A stretch of DNA of 30,857 nucleotides from UBA7960 sp964348755 (lineage in GTDB: Bacteria > Bacteroidota > Bacteroidia > Bacteroidales > UBA7960). The stretch covers positions 1 to 30,857 of the forward strand of contig CAYGDW010000028.1 of the NCBI GenBank assembly GCA_964348755.1, given 5' to 3'. This document shows, piece by piece, positions 14,904 through 22,463 of this stretch. Position 1 is the stretch's first letter, and the number at the start of each line of letters is the position of its first letter. A program made the translations under genes and the position numbers. Below the pieces are notes generated by a model. It was given only the letters and a program-made list of their open reading frames with translations. It did not search any database and was not told where the DNA came from.

Positions 14904-17090
14904 ATGACACATCGATTTACTGCATTACAAAGGGCGGTTTCGCGCCCCTTACCTGAACCTCTGGTAGTACCCCCCAAGGTTTCGGAGTATTTTGGCACAA
15001 ATGTATTTTCACGTTTAGTAATGCGCGAGTACCTGCCAGAAGATGTTTTCAGACAACTTACTGAAGCCATTGACAAATCGGGCCAAATCGACCCGCGTAT
15101 TTCCGACCAGGTTGCATCAGCCATGAAAGCCTGGGCAATAAGCAAAGGGGCCAGCCACTATACCCACTGGTTTTTGCCATTAAATGGGGCTACGGCCGAA
15201 AAGCACGATGCCTTTTTCAGTCCTGTAGAGCCCAACCTCACCATTGAGCAGTTCGACGGCTCGAAGCTTGTTCAGCAGGAACCCGATGCAAGCAGCTTCC
15301 CAAGTGGCGGATTGCGCAATACCTTCGAAGCCCGCGGCTATTCGGCCTGGGATCCCTCCTCACCTGCTTTTATTATGGATGGAACTCTATGCATACCTAC
15401 AATTTTTATTGCCTATACCGGAGAAGCGCTCGACTTTAAAACACCACTTTTAAAAACCATGGCCCTTTTAGATCAGGTAGCGGTGGATGTTTGCCAGCTT
15501 TTCGACCGCAACATTACAAAAGTTTACCCAACCCTGGGCTGGGAGCAGGAGTATTTTCTGGTTGATGAGGCATTGTTTTTTGCCCGGCCCGATTTGGTTA
15601 TGACAGGCCGAACCCTTACCGGGCATATACCCGCAAGGGGTCAACAGCTCGAAGATCACTATTTTGGTGCTATTCCGCACCGCGTAGCGACCTTCATGAA
15701 AGAATTTGAAGTAGAAGCCTGGAAGCTCGGCATACCCGTTAAAACCCGCCATAACGAAGTGGCACCCAATCAGTTTGAGCTCGCTCCCGTATATGAAGAG
15801 GCCAACATTGCCATTGACCACAATCAATTGATTATGGTAATAATGGATAAAATTTCGCGAAAGCACCACTTCCGCGTACTGTTTCACGAAAAGCCATTCG
15901 AAGGCGTGAATGGCAGCGGCAAGCACAACAACTGGTCGCTTGCAACCAATACTGGAAAAAACCTGCTTAGTCCAGGCCACACTCCAAAAACCAATTTGTT
16001 GTTTCTTGCTTTTTTTATAAATATAATCAAAGCAGTACACGAGCATTCGGCGCTATTAAGGGCTGCAATAGCCACAGCAGGAAACGACCACCGGCTTGGA
16101 GCCAACGAAGCCCCACCAGCCATCATTTCTATGTTTATAGGCAAACAGCTTAGTGCGGTTCTTGACGACATTGCAAATAAAGTAAAGGACCGCAAAATGA
16201 CCCCCGACGAAAAAACTGAACTCAAGTTGAACATTGGAAAGATTCCGAGAATAATTATTGACAACACCGACCGGAACCGAACCTCTCCAATGGCATTTAC
16301 CGGCAACAAGTTTGAGTTCAGGGCCGTAGGTTCATCTGCCAATTGTGGCCCGGCAATGATTGTGCTTAATGCCATTCTTGCAGATCAACTTAAACATTTC
16401 AAGGCCGAGGTCGATAAAAGCATGGAAAAAGGTATTGAAAAGGACGAGGCAATTTTCAGGGTACTTAGAAAATACATTCGCGAATCGAAAGACATACTTT
16501 TTGAGGGCAACGGCTACAGCCAGGAGTGGGTTGAAGAAGCAGCCCGGCGTGGTTTGCCAAATCAGAAAAACACGCCCGATGCACTTAATGCATATATTTC
16601 GGGCAAATCCATTGAACTTTTCGCAAAAAACAACATTTTTAGCCCCAGAGAATTGCATGCCCGCTACGAAATAAGGCTTGAAAACTACGCCAAGGTGTTG
16701 CAGATCGAATCGCGCGTTCTGGCCGACCTTTCGGGCAACCATATAATACCAGCAGCCATACGCTACCAAAACTTACTGGTCGATAACGTAAAAGGCCTGA
16801 AAGACCTACTACCTCAACCACTTTTTAAAGAGCATTTTACACTACAGCTTCATGCCATTTCAAAAATTTCGGAACATGTAACCCAAATACGAACCATGGT
16901 AGGCCAAATGATTGCCGAACGAAAAGAGGCAAACCATATTGAGGAAATGCCAGCCAAAGCACTTGCGTATTGCTACAAGATAAAACCGCTGATGGAAGAA
17001 ATTCGTTACCACATCGACAAACTCGAAATATTGGTGGAAGACCAAATGTGGCCACTGCCCAAGTACCGCGAAATGATGTTTATTAAATAG
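14904..17090 (+). CDS. glnN: Glutamine synthetase, class III
   Basis: It makes glutamine from glutamate, ammonia and ATP. At 728 residues it is the long GSIII type common in Bacteroidota and cyanobacteria, not the 450-residue GSI. The N-terminal 'VSEYFGTNVFSRLVMREYLP' is characteristic of GSIII. Catalytic blocks include 'LGWEQEYFLVDE', 'RHNEVAPNQFELAP' and NGSGKHNNWS at about 336-345. The C-terminal helical extension is intact ('IRYHIDKLEILVEDQMWPLPKYREMMF'). The ATG at 14904 is preferred over an upstream in-frame TTG that lies in the -7 element. It appears to be a single-gene unit with its own promoter and a downstream hairpin terminator. Confidence 0.95.
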   Translation: MTHRFTALQRAVSRPLPEPLVVPPKVSEYFGTNVFSRLVMREYLPEDVFRQLTEAIDKSGQIDPRISDQVASAMKAWAISKGASHYTHWFLPLNGATAEKHDAFFSPVEPNLTIEQFDGSKLVQQEPDASSFPSGGLRNTFEARGYSAWDPSSPAFIMDGTLCIPTIFIAYTGEALDFKTPLLKTMALLDQVAVDVCQLFDRNITKVYPTLGWEQEYFLVDEALFFARPDLVMTGRTLTGHIPARGQQLEDHYFGAIPHRVATFMKEFEVEAWKLGIPVKTRHNEVAPNQFELAPVYEEANIAIDHNQLIMVIMDKISRKHHFRVLFHEKPFEGVNGSGKHNNWSLATNTGKNLLSPGHTPKTNLLFLAFFINIIKAVHEHSALLRAAIATAGNDHRLGANEAPPAIISMFIGKQLSAVLDDIANKVKDRKMTPDEKTELKLNIGKIPRIIIDNTDRNRTSPMAFTGNKFEFRAVGSSANCGPAMIVLNAILADQLKHFKAEVDKSMEKGIEKDEAIFRVLRKYIRESKDILFEGNGYSQEWVEEAARRGLPNQKNTPDALNAYISGKSIELFAKNNIFSPRELHARYEIRLENYAKVLQIESRVLADLSGNHIIPAAIRYQNLLVDNVKGLKDLLPQPLFKEHFTLQLHAISKISEHVTQIRTMVGQMIAERKEANHIEEMPAKALAYCYKIKPLMEEIRYHIDKLEILVEDQMWPLPKYREMMFIK

Positions 17091-17117
17091 AATGATTGGC
17101 ATGGGTCGTAAAGCAGG

Positions 17118-17160
17118 AAAATACTTGCGGGCATACCCTGAATTTGCCCACAAGTATTTT
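17118..17160 (+). terminator. Intrinsic terminator after glnN
   Basis: AAAATACTTG at 17118-17127 pairs with CAAGTATTTT at 17151-17160. After a one-base mismatch, GGGC at 17129-17132 pairs with GCCC at 17146-17149. The 3' arm ends in a short T run. It lies 28 nt after the glnN stop. Confidence 0.75.
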
Positions 17161-17220
17161 TAGATAGTTTCCCTTTGAGTAATTTTCGGTGGAATAATTC
17201 TGATATTTGAAAAAAACGCC

Positions 17221-18003
17221 ATGAGAAATATTTTGGTAACCGGAGGTAGCTCAGGCATTGGGCTGGCCATTGCCGAACTACTGGCCAAAGAAGGTGGTTA
17301 CAGGGTTATTTCGCTCAGTCGCAGCCATGAAAAAATAACACGGGCGCTTGCTGACAAACCCTGGCTTGAAAACAAGGTAGATTTTTTTACCGGAGATGCA
17401 AGCCAGCCTGAAGATTGCAACCGCTTATATAATTTTATCAAACAGAAATACTTAATGTTGCACGGCCTGGTAAACAATGCAGGTATGCTTACTTCCGGAG
17501 GGATACTTGACATTGGCTTTGAGTTATGGAAGAAAAACCTCGATACAAACCTGAATGCGCCATATCTCCTGACTCAGACTTTGGTTCCACTGCTTCGTGC
17601 TTCGGAAAATTGCTCGGTAGTGAATATTTCGTCAATTGCCTCACGAATTCCGGGGCGTAGCATAGCCTATTCAGTTTCAAAGGCTGGCCTTGATATGCTT
17701 ACAGAGTTTCTCGCGGGCGAGCTTGGACCTTACAAAATAAGGGTAAATACAGTAAGTCCCGGATTGGTTGAAACAAATCTGCATCTCGACAGCAAAGTAA
17801 TTGCCAACCCGGAAAATTACCGTAAAATGATCGAAAAATCCAAACCTAAATATCCTATTGGCCGTATTGGAAAACCTGAGGATGTAGCGCAAGTGGTTGA
17901 GTTTCTGCTTTCTGACAGGTCCGAATGGATTACCGGAGCAAATATACGAATTGACGGAGGAACCAGCGTATTTAACGAAATTTTACCAAGAAAACAAAAT
18001 TGA
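17221..18003 (+). CDS. SDR-family NAD(P)-dependent oxidoreductase
   Basis: This is a classical short-chain dehydrogenase/reductase of 260 residues. The nucleotide-binding TGGSSGIG is at 7-14, NNAG at 85-88, the catalytic tetrad is Asn110, Ser138, Tyr150 and Lys154 (YSVSK), and the C-terminal 'GRIGKPEDVAQVVEFLLSD..WITGANIRIDGG' is typical. It resembles FabG-like enzymes, but no fatty-acid genes are near and the substrate is unknown. It stands alone between the glnN terminator and the structured RNA. A GATATTTG just upstream is one base off the -7 consensus. Confidence 0.92.
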   Translation: MRNILVTGGSSGIGLAIAELLAKEGGYRVISLSRSHEKITRALADKPWLENKVDFFTGDASQPEDCNRLYNFIKQKYLMLHGLVNNAGMLTSGGILDIGFELWKKNLDTNLNAPYLLTQTLVPLLRASENCSVVNISSIASRIPGRSIAYSVSKAGLDMLTEFLAGELGPYKIRVNTVSPGLVETNLHLDSKVIANPENYRKMIEKSKPKYPIGRIGKPEDVAQVVEFLLSDRSEWITGANIRIDGGTSVFNEILPRKQN

Positions 18004-18169
18004 ATTATATACAATATTCAGGTTTTTGAAAATCTTAATGGTTGAGTGAAATAAATTACCATAAACTATTTTAACATTTTGATTTAGAGCAATCAAATTA
18101 AGTCAAATCTTTTTATTGCCTATAATTTATTGGGGTAATTACTTAAGGGAATTTTAGTAAAAAAACGAA

Positions 18170-18200
18170 TTGTTGAATGAAGGATATTTTATTAACTTTG
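18170..18200 (+). promoter_or_regulatory. Promoter of the structured RNA
   Basis: TTG at 18170-18172, a 20-nt spacer and TAACTTTG at 18193-18200 fit the Bacteroidota -33/-7 consensus. The expected start is near 18206. No coding frame follows before the terminator at 18431-18467, so the promoter appears to serve only an RNA. Confidence 0.55.
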
Positions 18201-18205
18201 ATTTG

Positions 18206-18467
18206 GATTAGTTTTTCTCGTTTTATTTAAAAAGTTGCAGAGTTCAAAAAATAAGCGACCCCGGCTGAACCGGAGCGGCTTCGTTTTTCGAAATGAAGCT
18301 GGCAGAATTGACCCGGGGGTTATTAACATTCAACTTGTCGGACAAACTTTGAATTAGTAGTTTATCCGGGCAGTTTTGATCTGAAAGGGGAGGTATCAGA
18401 GCAAGAAAAGGATCAGCCATGGGTCGCTTTTTAATAAAAAAGGTCGCAAAGCGACCTTTTTTATTAA
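18206..18467 (+). ncRNA. Unassigned structured RNA with closing stem and terminator
   Basis: The RNA has a closing stem of 9 bp (18253-18261 with 18421-18429) continued by 6 bp (GGCTGA 18263-18268 with TCAGCC 18413-18418). Inside it are three hairpins. One (18278-18299) has a UUCG tetraloop. A second is closed by CCCGG 18312-18316 and CCGGG 18366-18370, with ATTCAA/TTGAAT nested at 18328-18354. A small third lies at 18381-18399. A promoter precedes the RNA and a strong terminator ends it; the 5' end is estimated from the promoter. It is not tmRNA, RNase P RNA or SRP RNA by motif. A 6S-type RNA or a Bacteroidales-specific conserved RNA is possible, but its multibranched fold is not the simple rod of classical 6S. 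Confidence 0.7.
18431..18467. terminator. Bidirectional terminator between the RNA and the response regulator
   Basis: A 17-bp stem with a 3-nt loop: TTAATAAAAAAGGTCGC at 18431-18447 pairs with its complement at 18451-18467. A and T runs on the two arms let it serve both converging transcripts. Its GGTCGC/GCGACC core repeats the closing-stem sequence of the preceding RNA. Confidence 0.85.
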
Positions 18468-18492
18468 AAATACCACAACCCTGACGATAAAA

Positions 18493-18885
18493 TTATAGTT
18501 TTAATTCAGCCAGAGCTTTGGCCGTTAGTGGTTTGTTTAAAAATTTCTTAACAAGAGGATTTTCGCTTGCACGCCTGAAATCGTCCGAATCAATGGAGGA
18601 GGTGAGTAAAGCAATTTTGCATAGCTCCTGAATAAAAACATCGAGTTTTTTAAACTCTTCTAAAAACCCAAAACCATCAAGGTCGGGCATTCTAATATCA
18701 AGCAAAATAAGTTGAGGCAAATCAGCCGGATTCTTTGCAAGGGTCTCATTAAGAAATTCCAGGCCTTGCCAGGCGCTTTTTTTTACAACAATTTTACTAG
18801 CAAACCCTGCTCTCTCAATTATGCGTTGATTTACCAGGTTGTCAATGTCGCTGTCGTCAATCAGTAATAAAATTTCAACCCCCAT
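18493..18885 (-). CDS. Receiver-only response regulator
   Basis: This 130-residue protein is a CheY-like receiver with no output domain. The acidic pocket is Asp10/Asp11, the phosphoacceptor is Asp63 in LLDIRMP, and the conserved Thr95 and Lys118 (NKP) are present. The gene begins 6 nt after the stop of the PAS histidine kinase, so the two almost certainly form one transcript and a signalling pair. Without an effector domain it probably works by protein-protein contact or passes the phosphate on in a relay. It ends at the bidirectional terminator shared with the structured RNA. Confidence 0.92.
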   Translation of the reverse strand: MGVEILLLIDDSDIDNLVNQRIIERAGFASKIVVKKSAWQGLEFLNETLAKNPADLPQLILLDIRMPDLDGFGFLEEFKKLDVFIQELCKIALLTSSIDSDDFRRASENPLVKKFLNKPLTAKALAELKL

Positions 18886-18891
18886 TCGAAA

Positions 18892-20358
18892 TTATTTTTG
18901 AAACTGATTAGGTAATTTTATTGTAAAAACACTTCCAAGGCCCTCAGTAGATTCGATATGAATATGGCCGTTTAATTTTTCAACAATTTCCTTTAATATA
19001 TAAAGACCTAATCCGCCTCCGGTACTTTGCTCATGACCCCTAAAAAACATATCGAAAATGCGTGGAAGGTGATTTTTGGGAATACCACGACCGTTATCTT
19101 CAACCCTAATTAACGCATGGTTTTCGTTAACCTGCACCAACACATCCACAAAAGGCTTTTCGATAACAGGGTTGTAAAATTTCAAACCATTGGATATTAG
19201 ATTGTTGACAACAATTTCCACCCTGCGACGGTCTGAGTAAAACGGAACCTCCCCTTTTATTTTTTTTCTTACCTCAATTTTCTCAAAGCCTTGAATAAAT
19301 TGCAAATTGTTGGTGGTCTTCTCCAGGATAAAATGAAAATCAACAGGCGATATAATCACATCAAACCTCGCGTTTCGAGAGTAATCAATAATGTCGTGGA
19401 TGATATTGTCGAGTTTCTGAATACTCCCTTTCATTAGGTTTAAATACAAGTTCTGCTCCCTTTTGTCAGCCTCTGTTTCGAGCAGGCTTATTAAACCAAG
19501 TACTGACATGAGGGGGGCCCTGAGTTCGTGCGAGGTACTGTAAACAAAGTTGTCGAGTTCGGAATTTGTTTTTTGTAGTTCAAGGTTTTTCCGGGTAAGT
19601 ATTCGTTCGGCTTCCTTGGCTTCAGAAATATCCTGTATGCTTATATACAGCAAAACTCTTTTACCAATTAATATTTTTGATATAGCAAGCGAAAGGTCAA
19701 GGGTACCCTTATGGTTCCTTTCCAGAGGGATTCCAAGTTGACTTGCTCCAAATTTTTGTGCTTCCTTTATTTTCTCTCCCAATATTTCGGTAAAGCCTGG
19801 ATGCAAGTCAGTAAACCTGTTGCCCGAAAGGGACCTTTCATCGGGTAGCCCGTAAAGCTCCTCAGCGGCCCGGTTGGCATCCAATATTATTAAGTCGCAG
19901 GGATTGAGCAGCATTTGAGCAATCGGAACTTTTTGAAATAGTTTCTTAAAACGCTCTCTTTCCTCAAGTTTCAATATGTTTTTGCGGTTGTTCAACACTG
20001 CCGCCAATATGGATTTGAACTGCTCAAAATCGAATGGCAAAAAACTTGGAAAGCAATTAAAATGGAGGCTTAATGCCTCAAAAGAAGCAACATTGTGCTG
20101 GTTTAAAAGCACAATAAAATTGGGCGCAAAAGCCGGAATGTCGGGTTTATTGGCAACATTGATATAATCCCTGAAAAATTCAAATTCGGTAACTACTATG
20201 TCAATATCCCTGTTTTTTCCGTTGCCGTTTATTCTTTTCAACAGGCGGCCGTCCGAATCATGGCTAAAAAGGTATTCTTCGGCAAGGGGCCTGAGTTGCT
20301 CTATCAGCAATTCACTTCCAGAAATAAGGTAAATATGTTTTTTATCTGTCAGGCCCAA
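18892..20358 (-). CDS. PAS-domain sensor histidine kinase
   Basis: This is a 488-residue cytoplasmic kinase with no signal peptide or membrane segment. Residues 1-125 resemble a degenerate receiver fold ('HIYLISGSELLIEQL', 'DIDIVVTEFEFF', 'FIVLLNQH'), but they lack the phosphoacceptor pattern. A PAS domain spans about 130-245. The HisKA domain has the phosphorylated His277 in STSHELRAP, and the ATPase domain has an N-box NNLISNGLKF with Asn386, DNGRGIP at 421-427 and GGGLGL at 447-452. The start is unusual: no ATG exists between the in-frame stop at 20377 and the PAS domain, so the TTG at 20358 is chosen. The signal is unknown. Confidence 0.88.
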   Translation of the reverse strand: MGLTDKKHIYLISGSELLIEQLRPLAEEYLFSHDSDGRLLKRINGNGKNRDIDIVVTEFEFFRDYINVANKPDIPAFAPNFIVLLNQHNVASFEALSLHFNCFPSFLPFDFEQFKSILAAVLNNRKNILKLEERERFKKLFQKVPIAQMLLNPCDLIILDANRAAEELYGLPDERSLSGNRFTDLHPGFTEILGEKIKEAQKFGASQLGIPLERNHKGTLDLSLAISKILIGKRVLLYISIQDISEAKEAERILTRKNLELQKTNSELDNFVYSTSHELRAPLMSVLGLISLLETEADKREQNLYLNLMKGSIQKLDNIIHDIIDYSRNARFDVIISPVDFHFILEKTTNNLQFIQGFEKIEVRKKIKGEVPFYSDRRRVEIVVNNLISNGLKFYNPVIEKPFVDVLVQVNENHALIRVEDNGRGIPKNHLPRIFDMFFRGHEQSTGGGLGLYILKEIVEKLNGHIHIESTEGLGSVFTIKLPNQFQK

Positions 20359-20385
20359 AACGTTCGTTTTTAGTTTTTATTCACA

Positions 20386-20393
20386 CAAATATA
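20386..20393 (-). promoter_or_regulatory. Candidate -7 element for the kinase/regulator pair
   Basis: TATATTTG on the minus strand matches TAnnTTTG and lies 28 nt upstream of the TTG start at 20358. A -33 TTTG at the right distance is not evident. Confidence 0.45.
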
Positions 20394-20445
20394 CAATCAA
20401 TTGCAATTAAATCGATAAGTTTCCTTCAAAATTTATCAAAAATTT

Positions 20446-21171
20446 TCAATCATGTTTGCCTCTTTTATGTAACCCACATTCTTTGGTTTCAGGGTTTTCC
20501 CACCACCACCGGCCAGCCCTTAAGTCTTCACCTGGCTCAATGGCGCGTGTACAAGGCTGGCAGCCTATACTGGGAAATCCCTTTTGGTGCAGTGTATTGA
20601 AAGGGATATCATTATCGCGCACGAAATTCCAAACTTGTTGATCTGACCAATCTAATAAAGGGTTTACTTTAATAACCTGGTTTTCTTCGTCCAACTGTGC
20701 ATAATGCAGATCCTGGCGCGTGGGCGACTGTTCGCGCCTTAGCCCGGTAATCCATACCTCCTGATTTTTCAGCGCTCGTTTTAGCGGCTCTATTTTGCGT
20801 ATGTGGCAGCACATTTTGCGGTTTTCTATACTGTAGTAAAAAAGGTTGATGCCACGGGTTTGCACCATATGTTCTACTGCCTTGTAGTCCGGAAAAACAA
20901 CTTTAATACGTATGCCGTATCTTGCTTCAGTTTTTTCGAGCACCTCGTAAGTTTCAGGAAACATTCTGCCGGTATCAAGTGTAAAAATGGAAACATCCCT
21001 GCTTATTTGCATCAAAATATGGGTTATAGCCTGATCTTCAACACCCAAACTTGTTGAAAATACCGCTTTCGCGGAATGCACCTCTACCACCCTTTGAAGA
21101 ATTTGCTGAGGCGAAAGGCTCGCGAACAACTCATTATACTGGTCGGCCAATTCTTTCAGGGCTTTTGTCAT
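20446..21171 (-). CDS. cysH: Adenylyl-sulfate / phosphoadenylyl-sulfate reductase
   Basis: It reduces activated sulfate to sulfite in assimilatory sulfur metabolism. The protein has 241 residues from the ATG at 21171; a longer frame to 21237 overlaps the upstream gene and adds nothing conserved. Motifs are STSLGVEDQ at 39-47, LDTGRMFPET at 65-74, and 'GLRREQSPTR' at 143-152. The paired cysteines Cys121-Cys122 and Cys204/Cys207 should hold a 4Fe-4S cluster, which points to the APS-using type. The catalytic cysteine is Cys232 in KECGLH. The start overlaps the stop of the MBL-fold gene by ATGA. No sulfate adenylyltransferase or sulfite reductase gene is nearby. Confidence 0.94.
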   Translation of the reverse strand: MTKALKELADQYNELFASLSPQQILQRVVEVHSAKAVFSTSLGVEDQAITHILMQISRDVSIFTLDTGRMFPETYEVLEKTEARYGIRIKVVFPDYKAVEHMVQTRGINLFYYSIENRKMCCHIRKIEPLKRALKNQEVWITGLRREQSPTRQDLHYAQLDEENQVIKVNPLLDWSDQQVWNFVRDNDIPFNTLHQKGFPSIGCQPCTRAIEPGEDLRAGRWWWENPETKECGLHKRGKHD

Positions 21172-22007
21172 AATTCGCTTATTTTGAAAATGTCTTTGAA
21201 GCCAATACCCCTTGAAGTGCGCTGCAGGGTGCAACACTCGTTATAATAGTCGTGCTGAAAAAAAAGTACATAATCATTTTCAACTGCCTTTTCCAAAAAC
21301 TCCTTCTTTTCTTTCATCGACTCAAGTGGCTCAATATCAAATCCTGGCACATAAGCCAGAGGCAGGTTATGTACCATGGCTATAAAGTCGGTAGTAAACA
21401 CCACTTTTTTCCCTTTGTAATCAAAAGTTGGCACAATAAGCCCACGTGTGTGGCCATTTTTTAGCTCAAGTTCAATGCCTGGGCAAAGTTCGCCTGGATG
21501 ATGAATAAACTCCAGGCGGCCGCTCTCATAAAGGGAAAGGTAATTTTCGGGCAAAAACGAAGCCATTTCGCGGGGGTTGGCATCGTGCGCCCAATCCCAT
21601 TGAGACTTGCTAACATAAAAGTTTGCATTTGCAAAAACAGGCTCTATTTCTACTTCATTCTTTCCTTTTTTCAATGCTCCTCCAACATGGTCAAAATGCA
21701 AATGGGTAAAAACCACATCGGTAACCTGATCGAAAGTATAGCCGGCTTTTTCAAATGAATCCTGAAGATTTTCGTTCCCAAATCTATAAAAATAGCTGAA
21801 AAATTTTTCACTTTGCTTGTTTCCCATGCCTGTATCAAACAAAATGAGCCTTGAACCGGTGTCGGCCAAAATACAGCGCGAACTTAACCTAACCATGTTA
21901 TTTTCGTTGGCTGGTATAAGTTTTTGCCAAATCGATTTGGGAACTACCCCAAAACAGGCCCCACCATCCATCATAAAGTGTTCAGCAATTATCGGGAACA
22001 ACTTCAT
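21168..22007 (-). CDS. MBL-fold metallohydrolase
   Basis: This 279-residue metallo-beta-lactamase-fold hydrolase carries a complete two-metal site: HLHFDH with His102, His104, Asp106 and His107, then His186 (NGHTRG), Asp207 (TTDF) and His252 (QHD). The overall layout resembles lactonase/AhlD-like members ('FDTGMGNK', 'VVFTHLHFDHVGG'), but its substrate is unknown. There is no signal peptide. It is the first gene of a two-gene unit with cysH and overlaps it by 4 bp, so a role near sulfur assimilation is a reasonable guess and nothing more. A good promoter lies 44 nt upstream. Confidence 0.88.
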   Translation of the reverse strand: MKLFPIIAEHFMMDGGACFGVVPKSIWQKLIPANENNMVRLSSRCILADTGSRLILFDTGMGNKQSEKFFSYFYRFGNENLQDSFEKAGYTFDQVTDVVFTHLHFDHVGGALKKGKNEVEIEPVFANANFYVSKSQWDWAHDANPREMASFLPENYLSLYESGRLEFIHHPGELCPGIELELKNGHTRGLIVPTFDYKGKKVVFTTDFIAMVHNLPLAYVPGFDIEPLESMKEKKEFLEKAVENDYVLFFQHDYYNECCTLQRTSRGIGFKDIFKISEL

Positions 22008-22050
22008 TTCATGAAATTTTTCGATAACAAACTAATTAACAATTAAAAAG

Positions 22051-22081
22051 CAAAAGTATTGCGTGTTTACAAAGTTGCAAA
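22051..22081 (-). promoter_or_regulatory. Promoter of the MBL-cysH unit
   Basis: On the minus strand, TTTG (22081-22078), a spacer of exactly 19 nt and TACTTTTG (22058-22051) give a near-perfect Bacteroidota promoter. Transcription should start near 22045, about 38 nt before the MBL-fold start codon. Confidence 0.65.
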
Positions 22082-22463
22082 TATAAAAAAATACACTGTT
22101 ACAAAGTTGAAACAAAAACCTTTGCTCAAATTGAATCGCGTTTACAAAGGTTGGTGCATGTGCAAATGCTTAGGCTTAAGTCAAATTTTATTGGTTTTGG
22201 TAAAAAAAATTACCTTTACAAATCGTTCAAAAAAAAAAATAAATCACTTTTGCCCGATGAAAATGACGGGATTTCTCGCTCCGCTCGATATGACTTGGTT
22301 TTCAGGGGTTTTGGTGTAAATAGGTGGTGGGCAGGGGCCAAGCTGCCCTCACCTCCTATCAAAAAACCAACTATCTGCCATGGTCAACGTACTGAGGAAT
22401 CTCGAACACGCAATTCTTACGTTATTAGATTTTGGGGGCAATAATAAAAATTATTTTAAAGTA
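22082..22463. other. Intergenic region upstream of mpl
   Basis: Apart from repeat copy 3 the gap is AT-rich, with several phrases of the type TTTACAAAG (22064, 22093, 22140 and 22214 regions) that recur irregularly. Two open frames cross it, but they consist of repeat sequence or are extensions of mpl, so I do not call a gene. A clean promoter for mpl is not visible; TAGATTTT near 22425-22432 is one base off the -7 consensus. Confidence 0.5.
22241..22404 (-). repeat. Dispersed modular repeat, copy 3 (inverted, degenerate)
   Basis: Read on the plus strand, the modules run in the opposite order to copies 1 and 2: AATCACTTTTGCCCGATGAA at 22241-22260, ATGACGGGATTTCTCGC at 22263-22279, an imperfect hairpin at 22321-22359 in the position of the GC-rich stem, and ACGTACTGAGGAATCTC at 22387-22403. 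Compared with copy 2 the hairpin arms have diverged and the AATTGCCAAAATC block is lost. The copy lies between two divergent genes. Confidence 0.65.

Noticed and set aside
15468..16046. 192-codon open frame on the minus strand
   Set aside because: It lies wholly inside glnN in antisense, and glnN has complete motifs in the right frame.
21172..21237. N-terminal extension of cysH
   Set aside because: It overlaps the MBL-fold gene and has no conserved residues; the ATG at 21171 gives the family-typical N terminus and an ATGA overlap.
22380..22463. N-terminal extension of mpl
   Set aside because: The extra 28 residues come from repeat copy 3, while the conserved Mpl start is the ATG at 22464.
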